Below are positions 52,173 to 61,727 of a DNA stretch of 64,000 nucleotides, in pieces; position 1 is the stretch's first letter; each line of letters opens with the position of its first letter. This DNA is from Flavobacteriaceae bacterium (GTDB taxonomy: Bacteria > Bacteroidota > Bacteroidia > Flavobacteriales > Flavobacteriaceae): positions 1 to 64,000 of the forward strand of contig JAQWGN010000007.1 in assembly GCA_029238215.1 (NCBI GenBank), written 5' to 3'. The notes below the pieces were generated by a model. The model was not told the DNA's origin and made no database searches. It saw nothing but the letters and a program-made list of their open reading frames with translations. Made by a program: the position numbers and the translations under genes.

Positions 52173-53294
52173 TTACAAGTTTTTAACCGTTCTAAATCCT
52201 GTGTGGATACTCCCAGTATCTGGAGTAGTTTTCATGCGCATGGAATTTCTGTAGCCACTACAATAACTTTCGTGGCATAAAAAGCTGCCACCTCTACTCA
52301 CACGCTTCTGTGCATAGGGTTCATTGGAGTCATAACTTGTTGCCGGTCCTTTTGGGTTATTTGTCGTTTTGTTTGCGAGTGTTTTGTAGTATTCCTCGTG
52401 GTACCAATCGGCACACCATTCCCATAAATTCCCAGACATGTCATACAAGCCATAGCCATTTGGTTGAAAGCTCATAACGGGTGCGCTAAGATAATAGCCA
52501 TCACGCAGTCTGTTTTTATAGGGAAAATTTCCTTCCCAAGTATTGGCTTTTGGGCTACCATCAGTCAGGGCTTCATCGCCCCATGCATATACCCTGTTTT
52601 TTAGCCCACCTCGACTGGCATATTCCCATTCTGCTTCTGTGGGGAGTCGCTTTCCTGCCCATTCGCAATAAGCAATAGCGTCATACCAACTTACATGAAC
52701 TACCGGAAAGTTTTCTTTTCCAATAATGTTGCTACCAGGTCCTTCCGGTTGCCGCCAATTGGCTTCTTGTTTCCACCGCCACCATTGACTTACATTATTT
52801 AAAGGGACAGGACGATCTGAAGCCACAAAAACGAGAGATGCAGGAGCAAGTTGACTTGCATCTGGTTTTGGAGTTCCTGGAGGAAGTTCTTTTTTTACTT
52901 CTTCCCAATCCACTTCCTTTTCAGCAATAGTAACATAGCCAGTGGCTTCAACAAATGCTGTAAATTGTGCATTAGTCACTTCGTGAATATCCATCCAAAA
53001 AGAGTCAATCACTACTTCGTGTTTGGGGTATTCGTCTCTCCAAGCTTGTTCGTCATCGGCCCCCATGCTAAAGGAACCACCTGGAATTAGCACCATGCCC
53101 TCAATCGAAGCTTCATTTTCGTTTTTTCGAATTTCAGTAGGTGAGCTAAATCGTGCGTTTGTAGGAGTACAACTATGACCTGCAGTTACATGGGAGTCAG
53201 TGTTGGGTTCGGTCGTTGATTTTTTAGGCGCTTGCTCACATCCACTAAACAATAGGGCAAGAAGAGTAGTAACTAAAATTGAGTTATATGACAT
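52173..53294 (-). CDS. Formylglycine-generating enzyme (SUMF1/FGE), predicted lipoprotein
   Basis: This is a 373-residue protein. A lipobox (TLLALLFSGC, Cys19) precedes a polar linker. The FGE-sulfatase fold begins at EGMVLIPGGSFSMGADDE and has WDEA-type segments, GKRLPTEAEWEYASRGG, GLYDMSGNLWEWCADWY and the active site GGSFLCHESYCSGYR, whose Cys340 and Cys345 correspond to the two copper-binding catalytic cysteines of true FGEs. It converts the signature Cys of sulfatases to formylglycine using O2. It fits the three Cys-type sulfatases of the PUL. Membrane-anchored export would place maturation outside the cytoplasm. Confidence 0.9.
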   Translation of the reverse strand: MSYNSILVTTLLALLFSGCEQAPKKSTTEPNTDSHVTAGHSCTPTNARFSSPTEIRKNENEASIEGMVLIPGGSFSMGADDEQAWRDEYPKHEVVIDSFWMDIHEVTNAQFTAFVEATGYVTIAEKEVDWEEVKKELPPGTPKPDASQLAPASLVFVASDRPVPLNNVSQWWRWKQEANWRQPEGPGSNIIGKENFPVVHVSWYDAIAYCEWAGKRLPTEAEWEYASRGGLKNRVYAWGDEALTDGSPKANTWEGNFPYKNRLRDGYYLSAPVMSFQPNGYGLYDMSGNLWEWCADWYHEEYYKTLANKTTNNPKGPATSYDSNEPYAQKRVSRGGSFLCHESYCSGYRNSMRMKTTPDTGSIHTGFRTVKNL

Positions 53295-53378
53295 TTTAAA
53301 TTATAAGTAATGCAAGATAATAATTTGACACATAGCACTAAGGAGTAATCGTGCCCACGTGTAAAAAGCACATATCGT

Positions 53379-53843
53379 TTAACGTATAACTATCGTAAGC
53401 GTATCTCCATCTAAGTTTGATTCATAACACTCTAAAGCGTTAGTGTCATCACAATCTGTGCCATATGACTTTCCGTGTTGCGCACATTTAAACGAATTTC
53501 CTTCAAGACTCCAACGGTTATTTACACTTTGGTGTGGACACACGTTTGTGTAAGCTTGAATTTTAGTAGTTGAAATTCGCAAAAACAGCGCTGCAATCCC
53601 AATCGATCTACCATTCATCCAGTCACCTACATTAGTTAACGCATTAAAATTACTGTGGTTTAAATCAATGGTATACGTATTGCCACTTATGGAATAACCC
53701 TTATCAGTTCCTGACCCATTATCGGGTGGTGAAGTTACGCCATCCTCATCGCCACTATCACAGGCCTCGAGAAAACTAAGCCCAAAAAAGGCAAAGGCAA
53801 CAGTAGGACACACATCTTTTAAAAAGCTTCTTCTATCTTTCAT
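53379..53843 (-). CDS. Rieske [2Fe-2S] protein, Tat-type lipoprotein
   Basis: This 154-residue protein has an N-terminus with a twin Arg (MKDRRSFLKDVCPTVAFAFF) and lipobox FLEAC (Cys28), so it is probably exported folded by Tat and lipid-anchored. The cluster ligands are Cys102-x-His104 (VCPHQS) and Cys120-x2-His123 (KCAQHGKSY), and the spacing suits a Rieske fold. It would carry electrons in the periplasm. It is on the same strand as the formylglycine-enzyme gene but 84 bp away. An acceptor or donor partner is not visible. Confidence 0.85.
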   Translation of the reverse strand: MKDRRSFLKDVCPTVAFAFFGLSFLEACDSGDEDGVTSPPDNGSGTDKGYSISGNTYTIDLNHSNFNALTNVGDWMNGRSIGIAALFLRISTTKIQAYTNVCPHQSVNNRWSLEGNSFKCAQHGKSYGTDCDDTNALECYESNLDGDTLTIVIR

Positions 53844-54132
53844 GGTGTATATTTTGTTTAAATATAACTATTTTAAAAAGAATTATTTAAATGCAATCCA
53901 CTAATAGCGCATTGTACTTTGGACATACATGCCGTAGTGCAGTTGTAGAGATATTTGGAAACACATAAAAATTAATTCCTCCCTATACATTAGAAACCTT
54001 ACCAGTGAAGAAGCTTTAACGTTAGGATAGTTTTTGTTGTGTTAGTACCCTTGTATGTTTTTTATTTCAAATTATTTTGTTATCAATTTAATTCAAAATG
54101 TTTAGGTTTGTATATACATAATTTTATTTATT

Positions 54133-56928
54133 TTGAATCACCTACACTTCAAATTACTGATAATCAATCTGTTCTGTTTAAATCTAATTTTTTCTCAGTA
54201 CAATCCTCCTATACAAAATTTCACACCAGAACTATACCAGGCTGGAGATCAAAACTGGAAAATATCTCAAGATGATTCTAACCGTGTTTATGTAGCAAAC
54301 AATTTTGGATTACTAGAATTCAATGGGATTAATTGGAAATTACACCCTACTCCCAACAATACCATAATGCGTTCTGTTTTAGCAAAAAACAATGAAGTGT
54401 ATACTGGCGCTTATATGGATTTTGGTTACTGGTTACGTAAGAAAAATGGACAACTTGCGTATACATCTTTAGTAAAAAGTCTCAACTTTAAAATGATTGA
54501 AGATGAACAGGTTTGGAATATTTTAACACATAAACAATTTGTGATATTCCAGTCTTTAAACCGACTCATTATTTACGATCAAATTAAGCGAAAGCTAAGA
54601 ACCTTTACTCCGGTCACAGGGATTTTAACAGTTTTTATTGCATCGGGAAATATTTATTATCAAGACAACAATCTTTCCGTTTACAAAATCGAAAATGAGC
54701 AAAGCCAGATTTTTATTAGTGCACGTGAACTCAACAACGATCACATTGTAGGTATTTCTGAAACTCCGAAAGGAACTTTGTTGGTTACTCGAGACAATGG
54801 ACTTTTTCTTTATAAAGATAAAATAGTTCCCTTAAACGCTAGATTGAGTAATACACTTGCAAATGATGTTATTTTTTGTTTCGCAAGAACAAAAAGGGGC
54901 GAGTTAATTTTAGGATCAATAAAAAATGGAGTTTATGTGTTAGCTTCAAATGGAGATCTTATACGTCATATTGGCGCTGAACAAGGATTGCTTAATAGTA
55001 CCGTGTTATCTGTTCTTGCTGATGCCCAAAACGGGCTATGGCTTGGACTTGATAATGGACTTTCTTATGTGTCGTTAGTTTCTCCGACTCTTTTGCATAA
55101 CATTAACCAACAACCAATAGGTACAGTTTATACAACCAAAACAGTTGACAATATACTTTATGTTGGTACAAATCAAGGGCTTTATTATAAGCGATTTGAT
55201 TCGAATGAAAAACTCATGCCCGTCATTGGCCTTGAGGGACAAGTTTGGAACTTACAACTGATAAATGAAGTGTTATTTTGTAGTCATGATAAAGGAGCTT
55301 TTATTGTAACCAAAAACAAGGCTAAACCACTTTTTACCAAATCTGGGGTTTGGCTGTTTAAGCAAGTTAAGAACGACCGATTGATTGCTGGAACTTACAA
55401 TGGTTTGCACCTGTTTGAACCCGATGGTTCTTCTTGGAAGTATGTAAAACCAATTATAGATTTTGAAATATCCTCTAGGTATTTTGAGTATTTAAACGAA
55501 AAAGAAATATTAGTAAGCCACGAGTATAAGGGAGTTTTTAAGCTTACGTTAGACCCGGAAAACCAAATTGTAGTTGATGTAAAACAAATCCCTAAAGCAC
55601 CTGTTAGTTTATTTGCCAGTATGATTATGTTTCAAGGAACACTATGCTACTTTTCAAACCAGGGTTTTTTTGAATATAATAAACAATCCGAACGCTTTGT
55701 GAGAAATACAGCTGTTTCAAATGTATTTACAGATATAAATTTCACTTCTGGAAAGATGGTACTTGATCGAGACAAGTACCTTTGGCTTTTTCAAAGAAAC
55801 AACCTTATTCGTTTAGAGAAAGCAGCACTCGCAGATGCATATGTTATAAATAAATATCCGCTTTCCTACGAGATGCGTAAAACCAACACAGGGTTTGAAA
55901 ATATCAGTCATGTAGCTATGGAGGAGTATTTAGTTGGAACCTCTACGGGGTTTTTTATATTTGACACCTCCAAAATCAACACGTACACGCCCAATATTGT
56001 ATTAAGTAGCTTCAAGGCGTCTAGCAAGAATAGCGAACAGATGAACTTGAATTTGGGGGAAGAAGTAAAACTCAGTTCACAATTTAATTCTGTTGCGGCA
56101 ACGTATTTTCTTTCTAATAATCAAGTAGGTGACAAGGTTCTTTTTCAATACAAATTGGAGGGTTATTCAGATAAGTGGACAAATTGGTCTGAACGTGCAA
56201 CAGTTAATTTCAGTAATTTAAAATTTGGAACGTATACGCTCAATGCACGCGCCATGGTAGGAGATGTAGTGAGTAATAAAGTGTTTAAAATCCCTTTTAA
56301 AATTGATCGTCCTTGGTATTTTTCCACTATTGCCTTATTGATTTACGCCACATGCATGTTTTTACTTTTTAGGGTAATCAATAATAGATATACCACATAC
56401 TACAGAATTGAACAGGAAAAACTTATTGAGGAAAATAAACGCAAATTAAACCTCATGGCTTTAGAGCAAAACGAGGAAATTATGCGCATTAAAAACGAGC
56501 AACTACAAGATAATATAGAACAGAAGAACAAAGAACTTGCCATTTCTACTATGGCGATGATAAAGAAAAATCAGTTTATGAACGCGCTGCTCAACGACTT
56601 AAATCCAGCTGCAAAAGATCCTATAGTAGCACGCGTAATACGCATCATTCAACGTGCGTTGAAAAACGATGACGATTGGGAATTTTTTGAACAAGCTTTT
56701 GATAATGCCGACAAGGATTTTCTAAAGCGATTAAAAGAATTACACGTAATGCTTACAAACCACGACTTAAAACTTTGTGCCTACCTGCGTTTGAATCTTT
56801 CATCCAAAGAAATTGCACCACTTCTTAATATATCTGTAAAAAGTGTAGACATAAAAAGATACAGACTTCGCAAAAAAATGGACCTGAAGCACGACCAAAA
56901 TCTTACAGAGTATATTCTTTCGTTGTGA
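54133..56928 (+). CDS. Membrane-bound propeller regulator with Y_Y_Y domain and LuxR-type HTH
   Basis: This is a 931-residue protein. No ATG fits, and the TTG at 54133 precedes a signal peptide (LLIINLFCLNLIFSQ). A periplasmic propeller region (about 25-620, VYVANNFGLLEFNGINWKLH, NGLWLGLDNGLSYVSLV) is followed by a Y_Y_Y domain (about 640-720), a membrane helix (WYFSTIALLIYATCMFLLF, near 730), a coiled coil (about 760-810) and a C-terminal helix-turn-helix of LuxR/GerE type (LSSKEIAPLLNISVKSVDIK). There are no kinase or receiver domains. Such proteins sense a glycan outside and act on DNA from the membrane. It lies just upstream of the operator and SusC gene it probably controls. Confidence 0.85.
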   Translation: MNHLHFKLLIINLFCLNLIFSQYNPPIQNFTPELYQAGDQNWKISQDDSNRVYVANNFGLLEFNGINWKLHPTPNNTIMRSVLAKNNEVYTGAYMDFGYWLRKKNGQLAYTSLVKSLNFKMIEDEQVWNILTHKQFVIFQSLNRLIIYDQIKRKLRTFTPVTGILTVFIASGNIYYQDNNLSVYKIENEQSQIFISARELNNDHIVGISETPKGTLLVTRDNGLFLYKDKIVPLNARLSNTLANDVIFCFARTKRGELILGSIKNGVYVLASNGDLIRHIGAEQGLLNSTVLSVLADAQNGLWLGLDNGLSYVSLVSPTLLHNINQQPIGTVYTTKTVDNILYVGTNQGLYYKRFDSNEKLMPVIGLEGQVWNLQLINEVLFCSHDKGAFIVTKNKAKPLFTKSGVWLFKQVKNDRLIAGTYNGLHLFEPDGSSWKYVKPIIDFEISSRYFEYLNEKEILVSHEYKGVFKLTLDPENQIVVDVKQIPKAPVSLFASMIMFQGTLCYFSNQGFFEYNKQSERFVRNTAVSNVFTDINFTSGKMVLDRDKYLWLFQRNNLIRLEKAALADAYVINKYPLSYEMRKTNTGFENISHVAMEEYLVGTSTGFFIFDTSKINTYTPNIVLSSFKASSKNSEQMNLNLGEEVKLSSQFNSVAATYFLSNNQVGDKVLFQYKLEGYSDKWTNWSERATVNFSNLKFGTYTLNARAMVGDVVSNKVFKIPFKIDRPWYFSTIALLIYATCMFLLFRVINNRYTTYYRIEQEKLIEENKRKLNLMALEQNEEIMRIKNEQLQDNIEQKNKELAISTMAMIKKNQFMNALLNDLNPAAKDPIVARVIRIIQRALKNDDDWEFFEQAFDNADKDFLKRLKELHVMLTNHDLKLCAYLRLNLSSKEIAPLLNISVKSVDIKRYRLRKKMDLKHDQNLTEYILSL

Positions 56929-56957
56929 TTTTGACAATACGAGCCTGTTATTTTTGT

Positions 56958-57018
56958 ATTGTATATATATTGTATAGGTTGTTTTTTATGATTTGACAAA
57001 GCATTCCAATTATATTTG
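56958..57018 (+). promoter_or_regulatory. Tandem operator and promoter of the second PUL
   Basis: ATTGTATA (56958-56965), TAT, ATTGTATA (56969-56976): an 11-bp period, so both halves face the same side of the helix. Then 34 bp, then -7 box TATATTTG (57011-57018). A TTGAC at 56993-56997 may serve as the -33 element, though its 15-bp spacing is short. The start codon is 19 bp further on. Confidence 0.8.
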
Positions 57019-57037
57019 AAGAAATCAATTAAACAAC

Positions 57038-60000
57038 ATGAATAAACTAATTATTAATATACTAGTTTCTTTCACCGCTCTTTGTTTTGTTCAGGCACAA
57101 CAAATAAGCGGAATCATTACCGAGGCCGATACTGGCGCACCATTGCCTGGTGCTACAGTCCTGGTTAAGGGTACCAATAACGGAACAACCACCGATTTCG
57201 ATGGGGCCTTCCAACTATCAAATGTCGACAAATCTGCCACTTTGGTAGTTTCCTACATTGGGTTTAAAACTCAGGAAATTGCGGTGAATAATGTCGAAAA
57301 CTTTTCTATTGCATTAGCTGTTGAGGCAAATGTATTGGATGAGATTGTAATGATTGGGTATGGTTCACAACGAAAGAAAGAACTCACAGGAGCAGTAAGT
57401 GTTCTTGATGCAAAGTCAATCGAAAAACTAAACCCAGTACGAACTGAACAAGCACTACAAGGACAGATTGCAGGTGTAAACATTACCTCACAATCAGGTT
57501 CTCCTGGAAGTGGATTTAATATTCGTATTCGAGGGATTACTACAAATGGGGATAATAAACCTTTAATTTTAGTCGACGGAAACCGTATTGGTGACCTTAA
57601 CGCCCTTAACCCCAATGATATTCAAAGCATTAACGTACTTAAAGATGCTACTGCAGGGATCTATGGAGTACAAGCTTCCAACGGAGTTATTTTGATTACC
57701 ACCAAATCGGGAAGGAAAAACAGTGATCTTGATGTAAGCATAGACACTTACACAGGGTTGCAGGTTACCAGCAAAAAGCTCGATTTGATGAATTCATTTG
57801 ACTTCGCACAATATGTAAACGATGCCAAAAACAAAACGGAGTTTTTTGTTTATCCGCAGCAAGGTACCGATTGGCAAAATGAGGTGTTTGAAGAAGCATT
57901 CATGTCTGAAATTAACGCTACGGTAAAAGGGGGCGGAGAAAAATCTGCCTATTCTTTTGGAGCAGGTTTCCTAGACCAAGATGGAATTGTTGGAGGCTCT
58001 AGCAATAACTATGAGCGTCTAACCGCACGTATTAATTACCAATATGACATTTTAGATAATTTAAAATTAACTGCAAATGCAATACACTTTTCGGCTACTA
58101 AGAAAAACTTACAAGAAAACGGAATTGGTGCCGTGCTTTATAATGCCGTAAACATCAATCCTACCATGCCAGTATATGATGAAAATGGTGATTTTGCTTT
58201 GGCAACAGACATTTCACAAATTGAAATCATCAACCCTTTAGCGCAAATTGATAATTCGTATAATACTACACGTACATCAAAGTGGTCGGGTCTTTTTGCA
58301 TTGGAGTATGACTTTTTGGAAAACTTTACTGCCAAAACACAGTTTAACATCAACCACGCTTCTGTTAGAGAAGATAACTTTAGACCAGAACAATTTTATG
58401 GCACAGGCAAATCTAGTAACACCGTTGATTCTGTCAATGATTTAAGTGATGTAAACTTCACAAATGAAGTGATTGATAACGGTGCCAATTATGACGACTG
58501 GACATTAGACGGTTTTATTACCTATTCCAATACCTTTAATGACGACCACGACTTTACAGTACTTTTAGGAGGCTCAATTTATCAAAACAAAGGGCTTTTC
58601 TTTGGAAATACTGGAAGAACAACTACTGGTACAAATCAGTTGGGTCAGACAGTATGGGACGCAGGGATGACCTTGGAACCACGTTTTAATGATGCTGCAC
58701 TAGAGCGAGGAGATGATTGGTTTGATACTCGATTGGTTTCGACGTTCACTCGAGTGCAATATAACTACAAAGGGAAGTACCTATTCTCAGGAGTTTTCCG
58801 TAGAGATGTCTCTTCTCAGTTTTCGTCAGAAGACAATCAAAATGTTGGTTATTTCCCTTCTGGTTCTGCTGGGTGGAACATTTCCGAGGAAGACTTTTTA
58901 CAGAATGTAGATTGGATTACCAGTCTTAAACTCCGCGCTAGCTATGGTGTAATTGGTAATGACCGTATTTCTTCATTCGCTTATCTAAGAAGATTAAATG
59001 GCCTTGCTACAGTTGACCCTGGAAACATTTCTAAAATTACTGATCTTGTTTTTGGTAAGGCACCAGGTAAACTGGACAACCCAGACCTAAAATGGGAAGA
59101 GCAAGAAAATGCAAATATTGGACTTGATATAAGTTTATTTGACAATAAGTTCAGCTTAAGCGCTGATGTTTATCGCAAGAAAACAAAGGACTTATTGTTA
59201 GAACCTCAAATTTCTGCTGTGACTGGAAGTGGCGCACCAAGTTTTGGGAGTTTGAGCCCTTTTGTAAACGCAGGAACGGTTCAAAACCAAGGGGTAGAAT
59301 TATCATTGAGGTATAATGATAACCTTACTGATGATTTAAACGTTAACTTTAATTTTAATGTCACTACTATCGATAACGAAGTACTTTCCCTTAATGAAAG
59401 AACAACTCCAGTTGGTGGTGAGTATGGTGTAGGAATTAGCCAAACTGGGATCACACGCATGGAACCTGGTTTTGCACTGGGTCATTATTATGGGTATAAA
59501 ACAGATGGGATATATCAGACCCAGGCGGAAATAGATGCTTTAGACGCAGCTGCTTTTGCAATTCATGGAACTGACAAAAATGGCGATAAGATAAAGTATA
59601 GCACTATAGGCGATATCGCACCAGGAGATTTACGTTTTGTAGATATGAATGGCGATGGTAAAATTGCATCTGATGATCGCACCAATATTGGCGACCCTGT
59701 TCCAGATATTGAAATGGGTCTTAACATAGGGTTTAGTTATAAAAATATAGATTTTAGCGCAAGCGCTTTTGCTTCTATTGGTCATGAGTTAGTACGCGAT
59801 TATGAACGTGCCGATTTATATGCTAATCGTGGTACCTATATGCTGCGTAGATGGCAAGGCTCGGGGACTAGCAATTCTGTCCCAAGGGTTGTCAATGGAG
59901 CAAATGTTAATACAGATTTATTCAACGACTTCCATGTGGAAGATGCCTCATATGTGCGTTTACAAAATGTTCAAATTGGGTATAGTTTAACTAGCTTATT

Positions 60001-60184
60001 TGGTGATAATTCTGGAGTGGATAATTTTAGAATCTACGTGTCGGGGAATAATCTATTTACCATTACAGACTATAATGGTTATGATCCATCCGCAAACAAC
60101 GGAAATCCTCTTGGTGGAGGTATTGACAAAGGCTTTTATCCTATAGCCTCAACATATTTATTAGGAATTAATTTAAACTTTTAA
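57038..60184 (+). CDS. SusC/RagA family TonB-dependent glycan transporter (second PUL)
   Basis: This 1048-residue protein has a signal peptide (MNKLIINILVSFTALCFVQA), a carboxypeptidase-like domain (SGIITEADTGAPLPGATVLV, GTTTDFDGAFQL), a plug domain with SGFNIRIRGITTNGDNKPLI, LVDGNRIGD and YGVQASNGVILITTK, then the barrel to TYLLGINLNF. It would import glycan oligomers across the outer membrane. It is followed by SusD after 4 bp. The operator upstream is shared with the three T9SS genes at 21440-25638, which suggests the same inducer. Beta-glucan (laminarin) is the inferred ligand. Confidence 0.96.
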   Translation: MNKLIINILVSFTALCFVQAQQISGIITEADTGAPLPGATVLVKGTNNGTTTDFDGAFQLSNVDKSATLVVSYIGFKTQEIAVNNVENFSIALAVEANVLDEIVMIGYGSQRKKELTGAVSVLDAKSIEKLNPVRTEQALQGQIAGVNITSQSGSPGSGFNIRIRGITTNGDNKPLILVDGNRIGDLNALNPNDIQSINVLKDATAGIYGVQASNGVILITTKSGRKNSDLDVSIDTYTGLQVTSKKLDLMNSFDFAQYVNDAKNKTEFFVYPQQGTDWQNEVFEEAFMSEINATVKGGGEKSAYSFGAGFLDQDGIVGGSSNNYERLTARINYQYDILDNLKLTANAIHFSATKKNLQENGIGAVLYNAVNINPTMPVYDENGDFALATDISQIEIINPLAQIDNSYNTTRTSKWSGLFALEYDFLENFTAKTQFNINHASVREDNFRPEQFYGTGKSSNTVDSVNDLSDVNFTNEVIDNGANYDDWTLDGFITYSNTFNDDHDFTVLLGGSIYQNKGLFFGNTGRTTTGTNQLGQTVWDAGMTLEPRFNDAALERGDDWFDTRLVSTFTRVQYNYKGKYLFSGVFRRDVSSQFSSEDNQNVGYFPSGSAGWNISEEDFLQNVDWITSLKLRASYGVIGNDRISSFAYLRRLNGLATVDPGNISKITDLVFGKAPGKLDNPDLKWEEQENANIGLDISLFDNKFSLSADVYRKKTKDLLLEPQISAVTGSGAPSFGSLSPFVNAGTVQNQGVELSLRYNDNLTDDLNVNFNFNVTTIDNEVLSLNERTTPVGGEYGVGISQTGITRMEPGFALGHYYGYKTDGIYQTQAEIDALDAAAFAIHGTDKNGDKIKYSTIGDIAPGDLRFVDMNGDGKIASDDRTNIGDPVPDIEMGLNIGFSYKNIDFSASAFASIGHELVRDYERADLYANRGTYMLRRWQGSGTSNSVPRVVNGANVNTDLFNDFHVEDASYVRLQNVQIGYSLTSLFGDNSGVDNFRIYVSGNNLFTITDYNGYDPSANNGNPLGGGIDKGFYPIASTYLLGINLNF

Positions 60185-60188
60185 TGTC

Positions 60189-61700
60189 ATGAAAAAATTA
60201 TTAAATATTTTCGTGTGTCTATCTCTAATTTCATCTGTAATTAGTTGTGACAGTTTTGTTGAAGTTAAACCTTCAGGCTTTGTTACAGACGATTTCTTTA
60301 AAACAGAAAAAGATTACGAAGAAGCTCTTATTGGTGCTTACGACATACTCCAGGCAACGTACTGGAACACTCTAGTAAGCGTAGTAGCTTCTGATGACTA
60401 TGCTGCAGGTGGAGATCCAGACTCATATGATCAACCCACGCTCCAAAATGTAAACCTAATGATACACACTGAAAGAGATGAAAATCAGATAAGGGATATT
60501 TGGGGACTAATGTATGCGGGTATTGAGCGTACCCATTATTTGTTAGAAAACAAAGATGCGCTTGACTTTTCAGGAAAAGAACAAATTCTTGCAGAAGCCT
60601 ATTTTTTACGTGCATACTACACCTTTGAGTTGGTTAAGTTTTTTGGGAACGTACCGCTAAAAACAGAAACTCGCGGTGGTGTTTTACGCATTAAAGACGA
60701 GACCATGAAATTTGGTGAAGAGTTTACTATTGAACGTGTTGCAGACATTACAACGGCGTACGCTCTTATTGAAGAAGATTTAAAGGAAGCAATTCCTAAT
60801 CTTCCTGTTAGCCAAAGTTCTCCATACAAAACTACCAAGGGTGCGGCACAAGCTTTGTTGGGTAAAGTGTATTTGTACCACGGAACTTTTGACAATGCCA
60901 AATTTGCAGATGCTGCAACATCCTTAGGCGATGTTATTTCAAGCAATAAATACAGCTTAGCAACAGGGACTGACTATGAAGAACTCTTTGAAATTGAAGG
61001 TGAAAATAGTCCTGAGGCTGTTTTTGAGATTCAATACACCAGTGTTGAGGCAGCAACTTGGGATTGTATTTCTTGTAGCCAGGGAACGTACTTTGTAAAG
61101 TTTAACGGACCGCGTGATTTATCCGATAGCATATTTGATAATGGCTGGGGGTTTTGTTTACCATCTGTTGAGCTTTACGATTTGTTTGATTCTACAGATA
61201 GCCGAAGGGATGTAACCTTTTTCGATTTGAAACAGAAAAGCGATGACGACTATGGCCAAAGTAGAGACCATACAGGATTGGCAAACAGAAAATTTATGCC
61301 TAGAAAATTACCCGCTAGAGCCGGTTCAGATCCGTTAAATTATGATAACAACTACCGCGCTATTCGCTATGCCGATGTGCTGCTTATGGCAGCTGAAGCT
61401 GAAGCACAAAGTGGCGGATCAAATGGCGAAGACTACTTAAATGAGGTACGCGCTAGAGCATATGGCGATAATAGCCAAGACTATACACCTTCAGAAGGAA
61501 CACTATTAGATGCTATTTATACAGAAAGACGTAAAGAGCTCGCTGGTGAAGGACATCGTTTCTTTGATTTGGTGCGAACAAATAAAGCCACCGTTATAGA
61601 CGGCTTTAAATCAGGTCAAAATGAACTATTCCCCATTCCGTTAATTGAGTTAAAAATTGCTGACGCGGAAGAACGATGGGGTCAAAACCCAGGATATTAA
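60189..61700 (+). CDS. SusD/RagB family outer-membrane glycan-binding lipoprotein (second PUL)
   Basis: This 503-residue lipoprotein has the signal LNIFVCLSLISSVISC (lipid Cys20). SusD hallmarks are AYFLRAYYTFELVKFFGNVP, QALLGKVYLYHGTF, RYADVLLMAAEAEAQ, and the C-terminal ELAGEGHRFFDLVRTNKA with LFPIPLIELK. It caps the SusC barrel. It starts 4 bp after the SusC stop, so both are on one transcript. It differs clearly from the SusD at 40917, consistent with another substrate. Confidence 0.95.
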   Translation: MKKLLNIFVCLSLISSVISCDSFVEVKPSGFVTDDFFKTEKDYEEALIGAYDILQATYWNTLVSVVASDDYAAGGDPDSYDQPTLQNVNLMIHTERDENQIRDIWGLMYAGIERTHYLLENKDALDFSGKEQILAEAYFLRAYYTFELVKFFGNVPLKTETRGGVLRIKDETMKFGEEFTIERVADITTAYALIEEDLKEAIPNLPVSQSSPYKTTKGAAQALLGKVYLYHGTFDNAKFADAATSLGDVISSNKYSLATGTDYEELFEIEGENSPEAVFEIQYTSVEAATWDCISCSQGTYFVKFNGPRDLSDSIFDNGWGFCLPSVELYDLFDSTDSRRDVTFFDLKQKSDDDYGQSRDHTGLANRKFMPRKLPARAGSDPLNYDNNYRAIRYADVLLMAAEAEAQSGGSNGEDYLNEVRARAYGDNSQDYTPSEGTLLDAIYTERRKELAGEGHRFFDLVRTNKATVIDGFKSGQNELFPIPLIELKIADAEERWGQNPGY

Positions 61701-61727
61701 AAAATTAATCAAAAAAAACAGAATACA

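Noticed and set aside
57271-57615. 114-aa antisense frame in the SusC gene
   Set aside because: It overlaps the strongly conserved plug domain on the other strand; SusC plug coding often leaves long antisense frames open.
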